From NCBI RefSeq assembly GCF_900113015.1, contig NZ_FONV01000001.1, positions 682,001 to 746,000 on the forward strand: 64,000 nt of DNA, read 5' to 3'. Both the position numbers and the translations under genes were made by a program. Shown here one piece after another: positions 40,967 to 48,970 of this stretch; position 1 is the first letter of the stretch, and every line of letters starts with the position of its first letter. Origin of the DNA: Actinoplanes philippinensis. GTDB lineage: Bacteria > Actinomycetota > Actinomycetes > Mycobacteriales > Micromonosporaceae. Below the pieces are notes generated by a model. It saw only the letters and a program-made list of their open reading frames with translations. It made no database searches and was not told the origin of the DNA.

Positions 40967-41860
40967 GTGGGCAGCTACGCCGAGCTCGGCGACGCCGTGA
41001 CACCGGCCGAGGAGGACCGGCACGGCGACCTGACGCCCGGTGAGATCCGGCTGCGGCGTCTCCTGGCGGCCGCCGGGGCCGTCGCCGTGGTGGTGGGCCT
41101 GCTGGTGTTCGTGCCGCGCCTGCTCCGTGACGAGCCGCCCGCGCCGTGGAACCCGCCGGACTGGTCGGCGCCGGTGTTCCCGTTCGAACCGTCCTACCTG
41201 CCGGGCGACCCGGCCGAGCCGAACGTCTTCCGCAGCGGCCCGGAGCTGACGGTCCAGTACGTGTACGGCGGCGGCTCCAAGACGCTCAGCGCGGAGGTGA
41301 GCACGCAGAGCCTCCGATGGGGCGCGCCCCTCACCGAGGAGCACCCGGGCGACGTCGGCGGCCGGGCGGCCACGATCCGGACCGCGCCGAACTTCGCGGG
41401 CGTGGTCTGGCAGCTCGCCGACGGCCGCCGGATGATGGCTCACGGCTGGGGCGGCTGGACCGAGGAGGAGGTGCTGCGGTTCGCCCGCGGCCTCGTGCCC
41501 GGCTCGGTGCCGTCGTCGTCGCCGTTCACGTTCGCCGAGGTGCCGCCCGGTCTCACCCTGCAGCAGCAGAGCCCGTGGAACATGTGCCTGGCCCCGCCGG
41601 AGGTGGCGGCCCGGACGGTCCCGCCCACCGGCCTCTGCGTCGAGCTGCCCCGCTCGGCCGCACGGATCAAGCAGCTCCCGGACGCCGAGACGGTCACCGT
41701 GGCCGGCCGCACCGCGCGTTACCAGAAGGACCGGACCGGTGGCGAGTTGCAGATCGACCTGGACGGCGGGCGGACCCTGCTGATCCAGTGGGACGAGAGC
41801 ATCCGCCTGAAGCGCGACGACGTGATCCGATTCGCCGCGGCGACGACACCCGCCGGATAG
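40967..41860 (+). CDS. Membrane-anchored hypothetical protein, paralogue of the 42.4-43.4 kb gene
   Basis: A 297-residue protein, GTG at 40967 with GGGAG upstream. A short cytosolic segment and one membrane helix (about 32-52) precede an extracytoplasmic domain. The pattern FEPSYLPGDPAEPNVFRSGPELTV...YGGGSKTLSAEV...TEEEVLRFARGL...PFTFAEVPPGL...SPWNMCLAPPEV...GLCVELP...VTVAGRTARY...ILIQWD-like...RDDVIRFAAAT recurs, step by step, in the 323-residue protein beyond the sigma gene. The two cysteines are shared. Likely a sensor or anti-sigma-like partner; no catalytic motif. Confidence 0.78.
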   Translation: MGSYAELGDAVTPAEEDRHGDLTPGEIRLRRLLAAAGAVAVVVGLLVFVPRLLRDEPPAPWNPPDWSAPVFPFEPSYLPGDPAEPNVFRSGPELTVQYVYGGGSKTLSAEVSTQSLRWGAPLTEEHPGDVGGRAATIRTAPNFAGVVWQLADGRRMMAHGWGGWTEEEVLRFARGLVPGSVPSSSPFTFAEVPPGLTLQQQSPWNMCLAPPEVAARTVPPTGLCVELPRSAARIKQLPDAETVTVAGRTARYQKDRTGGELQIDLDGGRTLLIQWDESIRLKRDDVIRFAAATTPAG

Positions 41861-41924
41861 GTAAGCGGATCCTGCTCCCCGGCGCGTCCTAGGTGTGACG
41901 GACGAACCGGCGGCGGGAGAGGCA

Positions 41925-42419
41925 GTGCACAGCGGCTTCGAGGACTACGTACGGGCCCGCGGGGATTCGCTGCGCCGGTTCGCCTATCTGATCTGCGGTG
42001 ACCGGCACCTCGGCGAGGACCTCGTGCAGGAGGTGCTGGTCAAGGCGTACCGCCAGTGGCGGCGCATCGAGGCCGACCAGCCGGACCGCTACATCCGGAC
42101 GGCGCTGGTCCGCTCGCACGTGTCGTGGCTGCGCCGCCGGTCCAGCGGGGAGCGTCCCGGGACCGTTCCCGACGAGCCCGCCGCCGGTGACTTCACCGAG
42201 GGGCAGGCGCTGCGTGACGAGCTGTGGGCCCGGCTCGGCGGGCTCACCCGCGCGCAGCGGGCCGTCATGGTGCTGCGCTACTACGAGGATCTCGACGACC
42301 GGCAGATCGGCGACGTGCTCCGGTGCTCGCCCAGCACGGTCCGGGTGCATGCCGCCCGCGCCCTGGCCCGGCTGCGGGCCGACCTGGCGACCGCCACGAT
42401 CGAAGAGGTGAGGCCATGA
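41925..42419 (+). CDS. SigE-family (ECF41-like size) RNA polymerase sigma factor
   Basis: About 164 residues from the GTG at 41925, chosen because GGGAGAGG lies just upstream; a GTG at 41895 would add ten residues. Region 2: RRFAYLICGDRHLGEDLVQEVLVKAYRQW; region 4: GLTRAQRAVMVLRYYEDLDDRQIGDVLRCSPSTVRVHAARALARL. This is the small SigE-type ECF group abundant in actinomycetes. Its stop overlaps the ATG of a membrane-anchored protein, a typical sigma/anti-sigma order. Confidence 0.9.
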   Translation: MHSGFEDYVRARGDSLRRFAYLICGDRHLGEDLVQEVLVKAYRQWRRIEADQPDRYIRTALVRSHVSWLRRRSSGERPGTVPDEPAAGDFTEGQALRDELWARLGGLTRAQRAVMVLRYYEDLDDRQIGDVLRCSPSTVRVHAARALARLRADLATATIEEVRP

Positions 42420-43387
42420 CCCTCGAGGAAGACCTGCGGGTCACCCTGCACGACCGGGCCGCGGCGGCGAGGCCACCGGCCGCCGATCTCCTGACGGAGG
42501 TGACCTCGGGGGTACGCCGTGACGTGCGCCGCCGGCGGCTGACAGCGGGCGGGGCGGGCGTCGCTGTGGTGGTGGCGGCTCTGGCCGTACCCCTGATGCG
42601 TCACGACGCCGACCCGCCGCGACCGCAACCGTTGCCGGCGGCGTCTCCCTCGCTGCCGGTCGGGTGGGAGCGCAGCATGTGGGCGCCGGCGCCGTTCTTC
42701 CCGCTCCGCCCGACGTGGGTGCCCGCCGATCTCGGGACCCGGCCGGAGGTCCTCCAGATGGGGCCCAACGAGGTTCTCCGGTACGAGCGGAACGGTGACG
42801 TGCTGACCGCCGAGATCGGTGTGGTCGATCCGGCGTGGGACGCGGAGACGACCGGCGAGCACGCCACCGAGGTCAACGGCGTTCCGGCGACCGTGCGTAC
42901 GGCCGGCGCGGGCCCCGGCGACCGGTATGTGTCGGTGCGATGGCAGATGCCGGAGGTCGGCGGCTGGGTGCAGGTGACCAGTCGCGGACGGCACACCGAG
43001 GCGGAGGTGCTGCGGTTCGCCCGCGGGCTGGACGGCGGCATGGGCTCGATGGCGGGGACGAGCCTGGCGCCGTTCGTGTTCGGCGTCCTGCCGGTCCGCG
43101 TGAGCACCCAGTACCAGAGTCCCGACCAGGTCTGCCTCACCGACCGGGACGTGACTCGGCGGCGGGAGCCCGACGGCCTGTGCGTCCTCGTGGCCGACGA
43201 GCCGTTCGTGGGCGGCGGGGAACGGGTCACCGTCGCGGGACGTGCCGCGTCGCTGCGGCTCGACTCCGGTTCGCTGGTCATCGACCTGGGCGGGCGGGTG
43301 CTCACGGTGACCTGGGATCCGGGGCGGTTCCCGCTCAGCCGGGACGAGGTGCTGGCCTTCGCCGGTGGCATCACGTACCGGCGCTGA
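42416..43387 (+). CDS. Membrane-anchored partner of SigE-family sigma factor
   Basis: A 323-residue protein whose ATG overlaps the sigma stop (ATGA). The N-terminal 45 residues (EEDLRVTLHDRAAAARPP, VRRDVRRRRL) look like the cytosolic anchor seen after SigE-type genes; one membrane helix follows (about 45-63), then an extracytoplasmic domain paralogous to the gene at 40967-41860 (RPTWVPADLGTRPEVLQMGPN, EAEVLRFARGLDGG, PDQVCLTDRDV, DGLCVLVADEP, VTVAGRAASLRLD, SRDEVLAFAGGI). It probably senses an external signal for the sigma factor. No zinc anti-sigma motif is seen. Confidence 0.78.
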   Translation: MTLEEDLRVTLHDRAAAARPPAADLLTEVTSGVRRDVRRRRLTAGGAGVAVVVAALAVPLMRHDADPPRPQPLPAASPSLPVGWERSMWAPAPFFPLRPTWVPADLGTRPEVLQMGPNEVLRYERNGDVLTAEIGVVDPAWDAETTGEHATEVNGVPATVRTAGAGPGDRYVSVRWQMPEVGGWVQVTSRGRHTEAEVLRFARGLDGGMGSMAGTSLAPFVFGVLPVRVSTQYQSPDQVCLTDRDVTRRREPDGLCVLVADEPFVGGGERVTVAGRAASLRLDSGSLVIDLGGRVLTVTWDPGRFPLSRDEVLAFAGGITYRR

Positions 43388-43390
43388 CCC

Positions 43391-43798
43391 GTGCCCGTCC
43401 GCTTCTCCGAGCCGGAACCGATCCGTTGGTCGCTGGGCCGGGCCGTGGGCGTGCTCGACCCGTACCGGCCGTTCACGGTCCTGCGGGAGATCAGCGTGGT
43501 GGCCGAGAGCGAGCCGGCGACCGGTTTCGGCCATGCGGTACACACCCGCGGAATGATCAAGTTCGGTCGCCCGGACCTGATCATGGGGGTTCCGGAGGCC
43601 GGGATCGGCGAGGCCGCCCAGATCCTCAACCAGCTCGCCGCGATGCTCGCCGACGGTCACGTCCTCCACCCGGGCCGGCGTCTGCGCGTCGACGGTTCCC
43701 GGTCGCTCACCGCCGTCCCCTACGAGCCCGGCGACCGCATCCCCGACGTACGCCTGATCGGCGACGGCCTGCTCCTCACCGACGAAGCCACGGGGTGA
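43391..43798 (+). CDS. Hypothetical protein at the end of the sigma-factor operon
   Basis: A 135-residue soluble protein, GTG three bases after the previous stop, so likely co-translated. It has an alpha/beta look: VGVLDPYRPFTVLREISVV, MIKFGRPDLIMGVPEAGIGEAAQILNQLA, ending LRVDGSRSLTAVPYEPGDR. I recognise no family. No signal peptide or metal motif. Confidence 0.7.
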   Translation: MPVRFSEPEPIRWSLGRAVGVLDPYRPFTVLREISVVAESEPATGFGHAVHTRGMIKFGRPDLIMGVPEAGIGEAAQILNQLAAMLADGHVLHPGRRLRVDGSRSLTAVPYEPGDRIPDVRLIGDGLLLTDEATG

Positions 43799-43877
43799 CG
43801 CGGGACTGACTGGAATGGGTGGCCGGCGCCCGGCGGGCGCGCCGGGGCCGGGAGGGGAAACGGGCGTCGCGGGGGAG

Positions 43878-45098
43878 CTACCGGACGGGGTGGGAAGGCG
43901 GGGCGGGGTCAGCCGTACCGCGCATGGGTTTTATCCAACGATGCAGCAGGTAGGCGGCCAGGAGACCGGAACCACCGACGGTGACGGCCGCCGTGGCGAG
44001 GCTCGCGGCGGCGGTGATGGCGCCGATCAGGAGCGGGCCGCCGCCCTGGCCGACGTCGGAGCAGAGGCGCCAGGCGCCGAGGAACTCGGCTCGGCCGGCG
44101 GACGGTGACGCGTCGGCGCCGAGGGTCATCACCAGGCCGGCGCTGAGGCCGTTGCCGACGCCCATGAGCAGCGCGACAGCGGTCAGGCCGGTGACGCCGC
44201 CGGCCAGCGGCAGGAGGGCGTGGGCGATGCCGAGGAGGGCCATCGCGGGTACGGCGGCGGCTCGGCGGCCGTAGCGGTCCATGAGTTTGCCGGCGGGGTA
44301 GAACAGCAGCATGTCGATGCCGCCGGAGACGCCGTAGATCAGGCCGATGGTGGCCGGGGACAGGTCCAGGGCGACGCCCCACAGCGGCAGGATCGTCTGG
44401 CGGGAGGCCCGGAGCGCGCCGACCAGCAGGACGGCCAGGCCCAGGGTGCGGAGGGTGCGCTGGTTGGCGCGGAGGACCTGGCGGAGGGTGGGGCGTTCGG
44501 CGCCGGGTGGGACGGCTCGATCGTGCGGGACCGGGGGCAGGAAGATCAGCACGGCGGTGGCGAGGCCCACGCCGGCGATCGCCACCAGGTAGGCGCCGTC
44601 GAGGCCGGCCGCGTGCATGGCGGCGGCGCCGAGGAACGGGCCGGTGAACGTGCCGATCCGGCCCACGCCGCCGAGGGTGGACATGGCTCGGGCGCGCAAC
44701 TCGGGGCGGACGGCCTCGGTCAGGTAGGCGTGCCGGGACAGCGACCAGGCCGAACCGCACACGCCGAGGAGCGCCACGGCGGCGCCCAGCAGCAGGATGC
44801 TGGGGGCGAACATGCAGGCCAGGAGTGCGGGTACGGCGAAGGCGGACGCGGTGAGCATGGTGCGGCGCTCGCCGGCCCGGGAGATCAGCATGCCGGCCGG
44901 GAGGGAACCGCTGATCTGGCCCAGCCCGAGCAGGCCTGCCACCACGGCCGCGGCGGCCGGGGAGGCGCCGAGGCCGGTCGCGGTCAGGACGATCACCGGG
45001 GCGACCGCGCCGATGCCGGTGGAGTAGACCGCTGACGGCAGGTAGACGGTGGGGCCGAGCTGACGCAACGTCTGCCCCTGGGCGGCGGCCTCGGTCAC
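43878..45098 (-). CDS. MFS transporter
   Basis: A 406-residue 12-helix major facilitator with GTG start. Loop 2-3 reads GSLPAGMLISRAGERRTM and the second-half equivalent LLFYPAGKLMDRYGRRAAAV, both classic MFS A motifs, and AWSLSRHAYLTEAVRPELRARAMSTLGG lies in helix 4-5. The features suit the drug:H+ antiporter-like group; substrate unknown. It is monocistronic. Confidence 0.9.
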   Translation of the reverse strand: MTEAAAQGQTLRQLGPTVYLPSAVYSTGIGAVAPVIVLTATGLGASPAAAAVVAGLLGLGQISGSLPAGMLISRAGERRTMLTASAFAVPALLACMFAPSILLLGAAVALLGVCGSAWSLSRHAYLTEAVRPELRARAMSTLGGVGRIGTFTGPFLGAAAMHAAGLDGAYLVAIAGVGLATAVLIFLPPVPHDRAVPPGAERPTLRQVLRANQRTLRTLGLAVLLVGALRASRQTILPLWGVALDLSPATIGLIYGVSGGIDMLLFYPAGKLMDRYGRRAAAVPAMALLGIAHALLPLAGGVTGLTAVALLMGVGNGLSAGLVMTLGADASPSAGRAEFLGAWRLCSDVGQGGGPLLIGAITAAASLATAAVTVGGSGLLAAYLLHRWIKPMRGTADPAPPSHPVR

Positions 45099-45274
45099 GG
45101 ACGCGCCCGGACGAAAGCCACAGGCTGCCCGGAACCGGGCGCCGCGCCGGCACCGGAGCCGCGGGCCGCGGACACGCAGGCCGCCGGAAAGCCGGAGCCG
45201 CAGGCTGCGGGGACACCGGGACGGAAGGTCACCCGCGCACCATAACGGGAAAATGTAACGGCCGAGCGAGGGGC

Positions 45275-45311
45275 GCTCGGGCCCGGCGGGGGACCTCCGC
45301 CGGGCCCGAGC
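45275..45311. terminator. 15-bp perfect hairpin downstream of the acid phosphatase gene
   Basis: GCTCGGGCCCGGCGG (45275-45289) pairs with CCGCCGGGCCCGAGC (45297-45311), loop 7 nt. It starts 6 bases after the phosphatase stop (minus strand) and shields the MFS gene beyond. Confidence 0.85.
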
Positions 45312-45317
45312 CGGGGG

Positions 45318-45893
45318 TTAGTCCAGCTGGCCGTCGTAGTCCGGCAGTTTGAAGGTGCGTTCGGCGTGCCCGCCGCCGAGGTCGGTGGCGCTGTTACCGA
45401 CGTTGGCGACGATGGTGTAGCCGCGTTTCTCGATGTCGGTGCGGGCCTTGGTCTTGAGGGTCTGGTTGTCGGAGAAGTCGAAGGTGGGCCGGGTGTAGAG
45501 GTCGGTCCACTGATATCCGACGATGCTCAGGTTGAGTTCGGTGGCGGCTTCGATGATCTCCGGGCGGGCGGTGATGAAGAACACCGACGCTCCGTCGGCG
45601 CGGGCCTGGCGGGCGAGGGCGAGGACGCTGGGGGTGGCGTCGTACGGCTTGTATCTGCTCTGCAGCGCGGTGTTGTCGATGTCGAGGACGATCGCCGCTT
45701 TGATGCCGGTGGCGGGGAGCCGGGTGTCGAGGTAGGCGGCGGCCTGGTCGGTGACGGCCTGGACGTCGGCGAGCCAGGTGGCGCGGGACGGCAGTGCTGC
45801 GGCGCCGGCCGGGGTGGCGGCGGCTCCGGTGGCCACTGCGGCGGCGACGGTGGTCACCAGGATGCGGAGGGAGAGGGTTCGCATGCGCCACAT
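45318..45893 (-). CDS. Secreted HAD-superfamily acid phosphatase (class B/IIIB-like)
   Basis: A 191-residue protein with signal peptide (TLSLRILVTTVAAAVATGAA, cleavage near PAGAA). HAD motif I is VLDIDNTALQ (nucleophile Asp), motif II FFITARPE, and the C-terminal motif is VGNSATDL. The length and the DIDNT motif fit acid phosphatases of the HAD IIIB kind, which remove phosphate from nucleotides or other esters outside the cell. Starts at 45893 and 45884 (ATG both) are possible. Divergent from the RNA ligase homologue by about 60 bases. Confidence 0.85.
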   Translation of the reverse strand: MWRMRTLSLRILVTTVAAAVATGAAATPAGAAALPSRATWLADVQAVTDQAAAYLDTRLPATGIKAAIVLDIDNTALQSRYKPYDATPSVLALARQARADGASVFFITARPEIIEAATELNLSIVGYQWTDLYTRPTFDFSDNQTLKTKARTDIEKRGYTIVANVGNSATDLGGGHAERTFKLPDYDGQLD

Positions 45894-45956
45894 TATCGAT
45901 GATCATAGATGAACGGGAACTGAAATCCGTTTTGTCTCGCTGCGAAGATGACGTTC

Positions 45957-46499
45957 ATGGAGAAGATTCCCACGCTGTTCCAGCGCGACCCGAACGACCG
46001 CAAGCGCGTGCTGCCCGAGGCCAACCCCGTCTGCCAGTGGGTCCTCGACGGCGAGGGGATCGCTACCCGCAAATACGACGGCACCTGCGTGCTGCTCGAC
46101 GAGGACGGTGTCTGGTGGGCGCGGCGCGAGGTCCGGCCGGGGCGCACGCGGCCGCCCGGCTACCGGCCGGTGATGACCGACGAGAACACCGGCAAGACCG
46201 TCGGCTGGGAGCCGATCGAGCAGTCCAGCTATGCCCGCTACCACGCCGAGGCGGTCGGCGGGTCGCCGCAGGCGCGGCGGCCCGGCACCTACGAGCTCAT
46301 CGGGGAGAAGATCAACGGCAATCCCGAGGAGGTACGGGGACACGCGCTCGTCGCCCACGCGGACGCCGAGCGCCTGGACGTCCCTCGCGACCTGGACGGA
46401 CTCCGTGCGTGGCTGCTCGCGCACCCGAAGCAGGAGGGCATCGTCTGGCACCACCCGGACGGCCGCCGGGCGAAGCTGAAGTACCGCGACTTCGTCTAG
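45957..46499 (+). CDS. RNA ligase 1 family protein (DUF5565/RLIG1-like nucleotidyltransferase)
   Basis: A 180-residue protein from the ATG at 45957 (an ATG at 45948 adds three residues). The opening MEKIPTLFQRDPNDRKRVL and nucleotidyltransferase motif I TRKYDGTCVLLDEDG with putative AMP-accepting Lys39 are followed by WWARREVRPGRT, YELIGEKINGNPE and the motif IV/V region QEGIVWHHPDGRRAKLKYRDF. This is the compact family that includes human RLIG1 (C12orf29), ATP-dependent 5'-3' RNA ligases. A role in RNA repair is inferred. It converges with the flippase-like gene, sharing a CTAG that provides both stop codons. Confidence 0.78.
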   Translation: MEKIPTLFQRDPNDRKRVLPEANPVCQWVLDGEGIATRKYDGTCVLLDEDGVWWARREVRPGRTRPPGYRPVMTDENTGKTVGWEPIEQSSYARYHAEAVGGSPQARRPGTYELIGEKINGNPEEVRGHALVAHADAERLDVPRDLDGLRAWLLAHPKQEGIVWHHPDGRRAKLKYRDFV

Positions 46500-47509
46500 G
46501 AACGCCGGCCGGCGGGGTCGGACGGGCGGATCGCCAGGTAGGAGAGCCAGCCGACGCCGATGATGAAGCCCAGGGTGATCAGGCGGTAGAGGACGACGAC
46601 CGCGATCGCGATCTCGGTGCCGATGCCGCCGGCGATCAGGCCGAGGATCAGGGCGCCGTCGATGATGCCGAGGCCGCCGGGGACGATGGTGATCGTCCCG
46701 GCGGCCATGCCCGCGCAGAAGGCGAGCAGCAGCTGCCCGGCGCTGATCGTGCCGCCGCCGACGGCGATGCAGCAGAACCACAGGCAGGCCGCGTCCAGCA
46801 GCCAGTTGAGCAGGGCGAAGACGACGGCGGCGGCGCCGTGGCCGGGGGTGAGCCGGGCGGCGCGCAACTGTTCGAGGAAGCCCTGCACCCGATCCTGCCC
46901 GTGGTCGGCGGGCCGGCGCCGGAGCCGGTTGACCAGCACCAGCACCGGCCGGGTGACGGCGGTGAGGCTGCTCGGGCGCCTGGTGAGCCGGCGGACGCCG
47001 ATGGTGGCGAGCAGGGTGGCGACGGCGAGGCCGGCGAAGGTGTGCCAGTCGGGAGCGCCGTTCGCGGTGACGGCGCTGAACGCGGTGATGGCGGCGAGCG
47101 CCGCCGCGGACAGGATGCCGGAGAGCGCGATGCACCAGGACGCCACCGCGGGTGAGGCCCCGAAGCGGCGCATCTGGCGGTAGTTGAAGGCGGTGGAGAA
47201 CGCCGGCCCGCCGGGCAGGGTGACGCTGAGCGAGTGGGCGGCGTAGGCGAGAGCCACGTGCCGCCGCAGCGGGACCCGGACCCCGGCCGAGCGCAGCAGG
47301 TGCAGCTGCATCCGCGCGTAGGCCTGCATGGCGGCGGTCTCGACGAGCAGCGCGGCGGCCAGCCAGCCGAGGTGGGGTGTGCGCAGCTTGGCGACGGCGT
47401 CGGCGAGGGGCTCCCAGCCGAGGACGAGCTCGGCGGCGAGGACACCGGCGACGATCGCCGTGACGGCCCAGCGCATCCGGCGCGGTGACTCGGCGGCGAC
47501 GGTGGTCAT
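46496..47509 (-). CDS. UPF0104/YbhN-type flippase-like integral membrane protein
   Basis: A 337-residue protein with about eight membrane helices. I chose the ATG at 47509 (AGGGG 8 bases upstream). Typical strings are HVALAYAAHSLSVTLPGGPAFSTAFNYRQMRRF, the conserved second-half GTITIVPGGLGIIDGALI and the final VVLYRLITLGFIIGVGWLSYL. These belong to the lysylphosphatidylglycerol synthetase transmembrane/flippase-like family. It may move a lipid or aminoacyl-lipid. It is divergent from a TetR regulator with a long inverted repeat between, so regulation by that protein is likely. Confidence 0.87.
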   Translation of the reverse strand: MTTVAAESPRRMRWAVTAIVAGVLAAELVLGWEPLADAVAKLRTPHLGWLAAALLVETAAMQAYARMQLHLLRSAGVRVPLRRHVALAYAAHSLSVTLPGGPAFSTAFNYRQMRRFGASPAVASWCIALSGILSAAALAAITAFSAVTANGAPDWHTFAGLAVATLLATIGVRRLTRRPSSLTAVTRPVLVLVNRLRRRPADHGQDRVQGFLEQLRAARLTPGHGAAAVVFALLNWLLDAACLWFCCIAVGGGTISAGQLLLAFCAGMAAGTITIVPGGLGIIDGALILGLIAGGIGTEIAIAVVVLYRLITLGFIIGVGWLSYLAIRPSDPAGRRS

Positions 47510-47523
47510 GCGCGATCCCCTGG

Positions 47524-47584
47524 TAAACAAATGTTGACTTAAAAACCGTACCGGCGTACGGCATATTCGGTCAACAGACGTTTA
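47524..47584. promoter_or_regulatory. Nested palindromes between flippase-like and TetR genes
   Basis: Outer arms TAAACAAATGTTGAC (47524-47538) and GTCAACAGACGTTTA (47570-47584) match at 12 of 15 positions; an inner CCGTAC-CGGC-GTACGG (47546-47561) shares the same centre near 47554. Such symmetry suits binding of a TetR dimer pair and divergent repression. Confidence 0.65.
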
Positions 47585-47635
47585 CGTCACATCCACACGC
47601 CGGATAAGCTGGCACAACAGAGCGGAAGGAGGGCT

Positions 47636-48217
47636 GTGGCAGCGACTACACCGCGCCGCAGGGATGCCACCAAGACCCGGCAGTTGTTGCTGGAGGCGGC
47701 CCTGCAGCGGTTCACACGGGATGGTTATGCCGCGACGACGGTGCGCGACATCGCCGACGACGCGGGTGTCAACGTGGCGCTGATCAGCCGGTACTTCAAA
47801 TCCAAGGAGGGTCTCTTCGAGGCCTGCCTGACCAGCAGCGTCGACGAGATCCGGCGCACCACCGGCGACACCCCGCTGAGCCGCACCCCGGAGGCGATCG
47901 CCCGGCAGATCGCCGGCCCGTGCACCGAGGGCCTCCCCCACCACCTCGTGCTGCTGCTGCGCTCGTCCGGCGACGAGGCCGCCGACCGGATCCGGCTCGA
48001 CCTGCTGCGGTCCTACGGTCAGCGGCTCGCCGTGGCCGCCGGGTGGCCCGAGGACGACGAGACCATGCTGCTGCGGGCCCAGATCGTGCTGGCCGCCGCG
48101 ACCGGGATCGCGCTTCTGCGTACCAAATCGGGGTTGGAGCCGTTGGCCTCGGCCACCGCCGAGGATCTGGTGGCGCCGTTGCGGGACCTCGTCGACGCCC
48201 TGATGAGCAAGCCCTGA
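47636..48217 (+). CDS. TetR-family transcriptional regulator
   Basis: A 193-residue repressor, GTG start after AAGGAGGG. HTH: TRQLLLEAALQRFTRDGYAATTVRDIADDAGVNVALISRYFKSKEGLFEACL. The C-terminal ligand-binding domain (residues about 75-190) is helical. It is divergent from the flippase-like gene and probably controls it, through the inverted repeats between them. Inducer unknown. Confidence 0.92.
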   Translation: MAATTPRRRDATKTRQLLLEAALQRFTRDGYAATTVRDIADDAGVNVALISRYFKSKEGLFEACLTSSVDEIRRTTGDTPLSRTPEAIARQIAGPCTEGLPHHLVLLLRSSGDEAADRIRLDLLRSYGQRLAVAAGWPEDDETMLLRAQIVLAAATGIALLRTKSGLEPLASATAEDLVAPLRDLVDALMSKP

Positions 48218-48238
48218 CGCAGAAGCCGGTCAGGGCTT
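48209..48238. terminator. Shared terminator containing both stop codons of convergent genes
   Basis: AAGCCCTGAC (48209-48218) and GTCAGGGCTT (48229-48238) form a perfect 10-bp stem, loop 10 nt. The TetR stop lies in one arm and the LamG-gene stop in the other. Confidence 0.75.
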
Positions 48239-48964
48239 GGTGATCCAGACGTCGTCGAGCGCCCCGTGGAACTGGTCGTTGTCGCCGTGGGCGCTCTTGC
48301 CGCCGAGGTTGAGTGACATGGCGTTGTCGATGCGCAGCGCCGCCGGGATCCCGGCGGCGGCCCGTGGCGCCCCGTCGACCAGGATGGTCAGGGTGTCCCG
48401 GCCGCGGCGGCAGCCGATCGTGTGCCACGCGCCGTCGGCCACCCCCACGTCGGCGACGGCCACGTGGATGGCCCGGGAGTCCTCGCCGACCAGCACGCAG
48501 CTGGGGTGCCCGGCGAGGCCGTCGATCTGCAGCTTGTACTGGCTGCCCTCGGCCGCGTAGCCCTTCTGCAGCACGTTCTGGCCGTCGGTGGTGTCGCGCG
48601 GGGACAGGCGCACGGTCGCGCCGAAACTGAACAGCGCCCGGCCCGGGTTGAGCGCCGGCCGGCTCAGCGCCCGCAGGATCATCCGCCGGCAGGGCTCCCG
48701 ATGGCACGGGGCGGGGAACCGGACGGCCACCCCGTCACCGTGCGGGATCCGGCGGGCCTGGGCGCCGTTACGGGTGAACGGCGTGAGGTCGCCCCACGGC
48801 TGCGCGCCCTCGAAGCCGTACCGGGCGATCGTCACCGCGGGCGGCCCGCTCGGCACCATCCACACCGCGGGGACCGTACGGCCGGGCCGGCGCACGGTCA
48901 CCGCCACGGCGGTCGACAGGGCGATCAGCAGGGCGGTCACCAGGAACCGGCGGAAGAACCTCAC
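48230..48964 (-). CDS. Signal-anchored LamG/concanavalin-like domain protein
   Basis: A 244-residue protein with GTG start. An N-terminal membrane anchor (RRFLVTALLIALSTAVAVTV) precedes a jelly-roll of the LamG/concanavalin type: IARYGFEGAQPWGDLT, FSFGATVRLSPRDTTDGQNVLQKG, YKLQIDG, GAWHTIGCRRGRDTLTILVDG, ALDDVWITKP. Three cysteines probably form disulfides (one near CHREPCRR). Such domains bind carbohydrates or proteins outside the cell. It ends immediately before the response regulator operon on the same strand. Confidence 0.82.
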   Translation of the reverse strand: MRFFRRFLVTALLIALSTAVAVTVRRPGRTVPAVWMVPSGPPAVTIARYGFEGAQPWGDLTPFTRNGAQARRIPHGDGVAVRFPAPCHREPCRRMILRALSRPALNPGRALFSFGATVRLSPRDTTDGQNVLQKGYAAEGSQYKLQIDGLAGHPSCVLVGEDSRAIHVAVADVGVADGAWHTIGCRRGRDTLTILVDGAPRAAAGIPAALRIDNAMSLNLGGKSAHGDNDQFHGALDDVWITKP

Positions 48965-48970
48965 ACCCGG

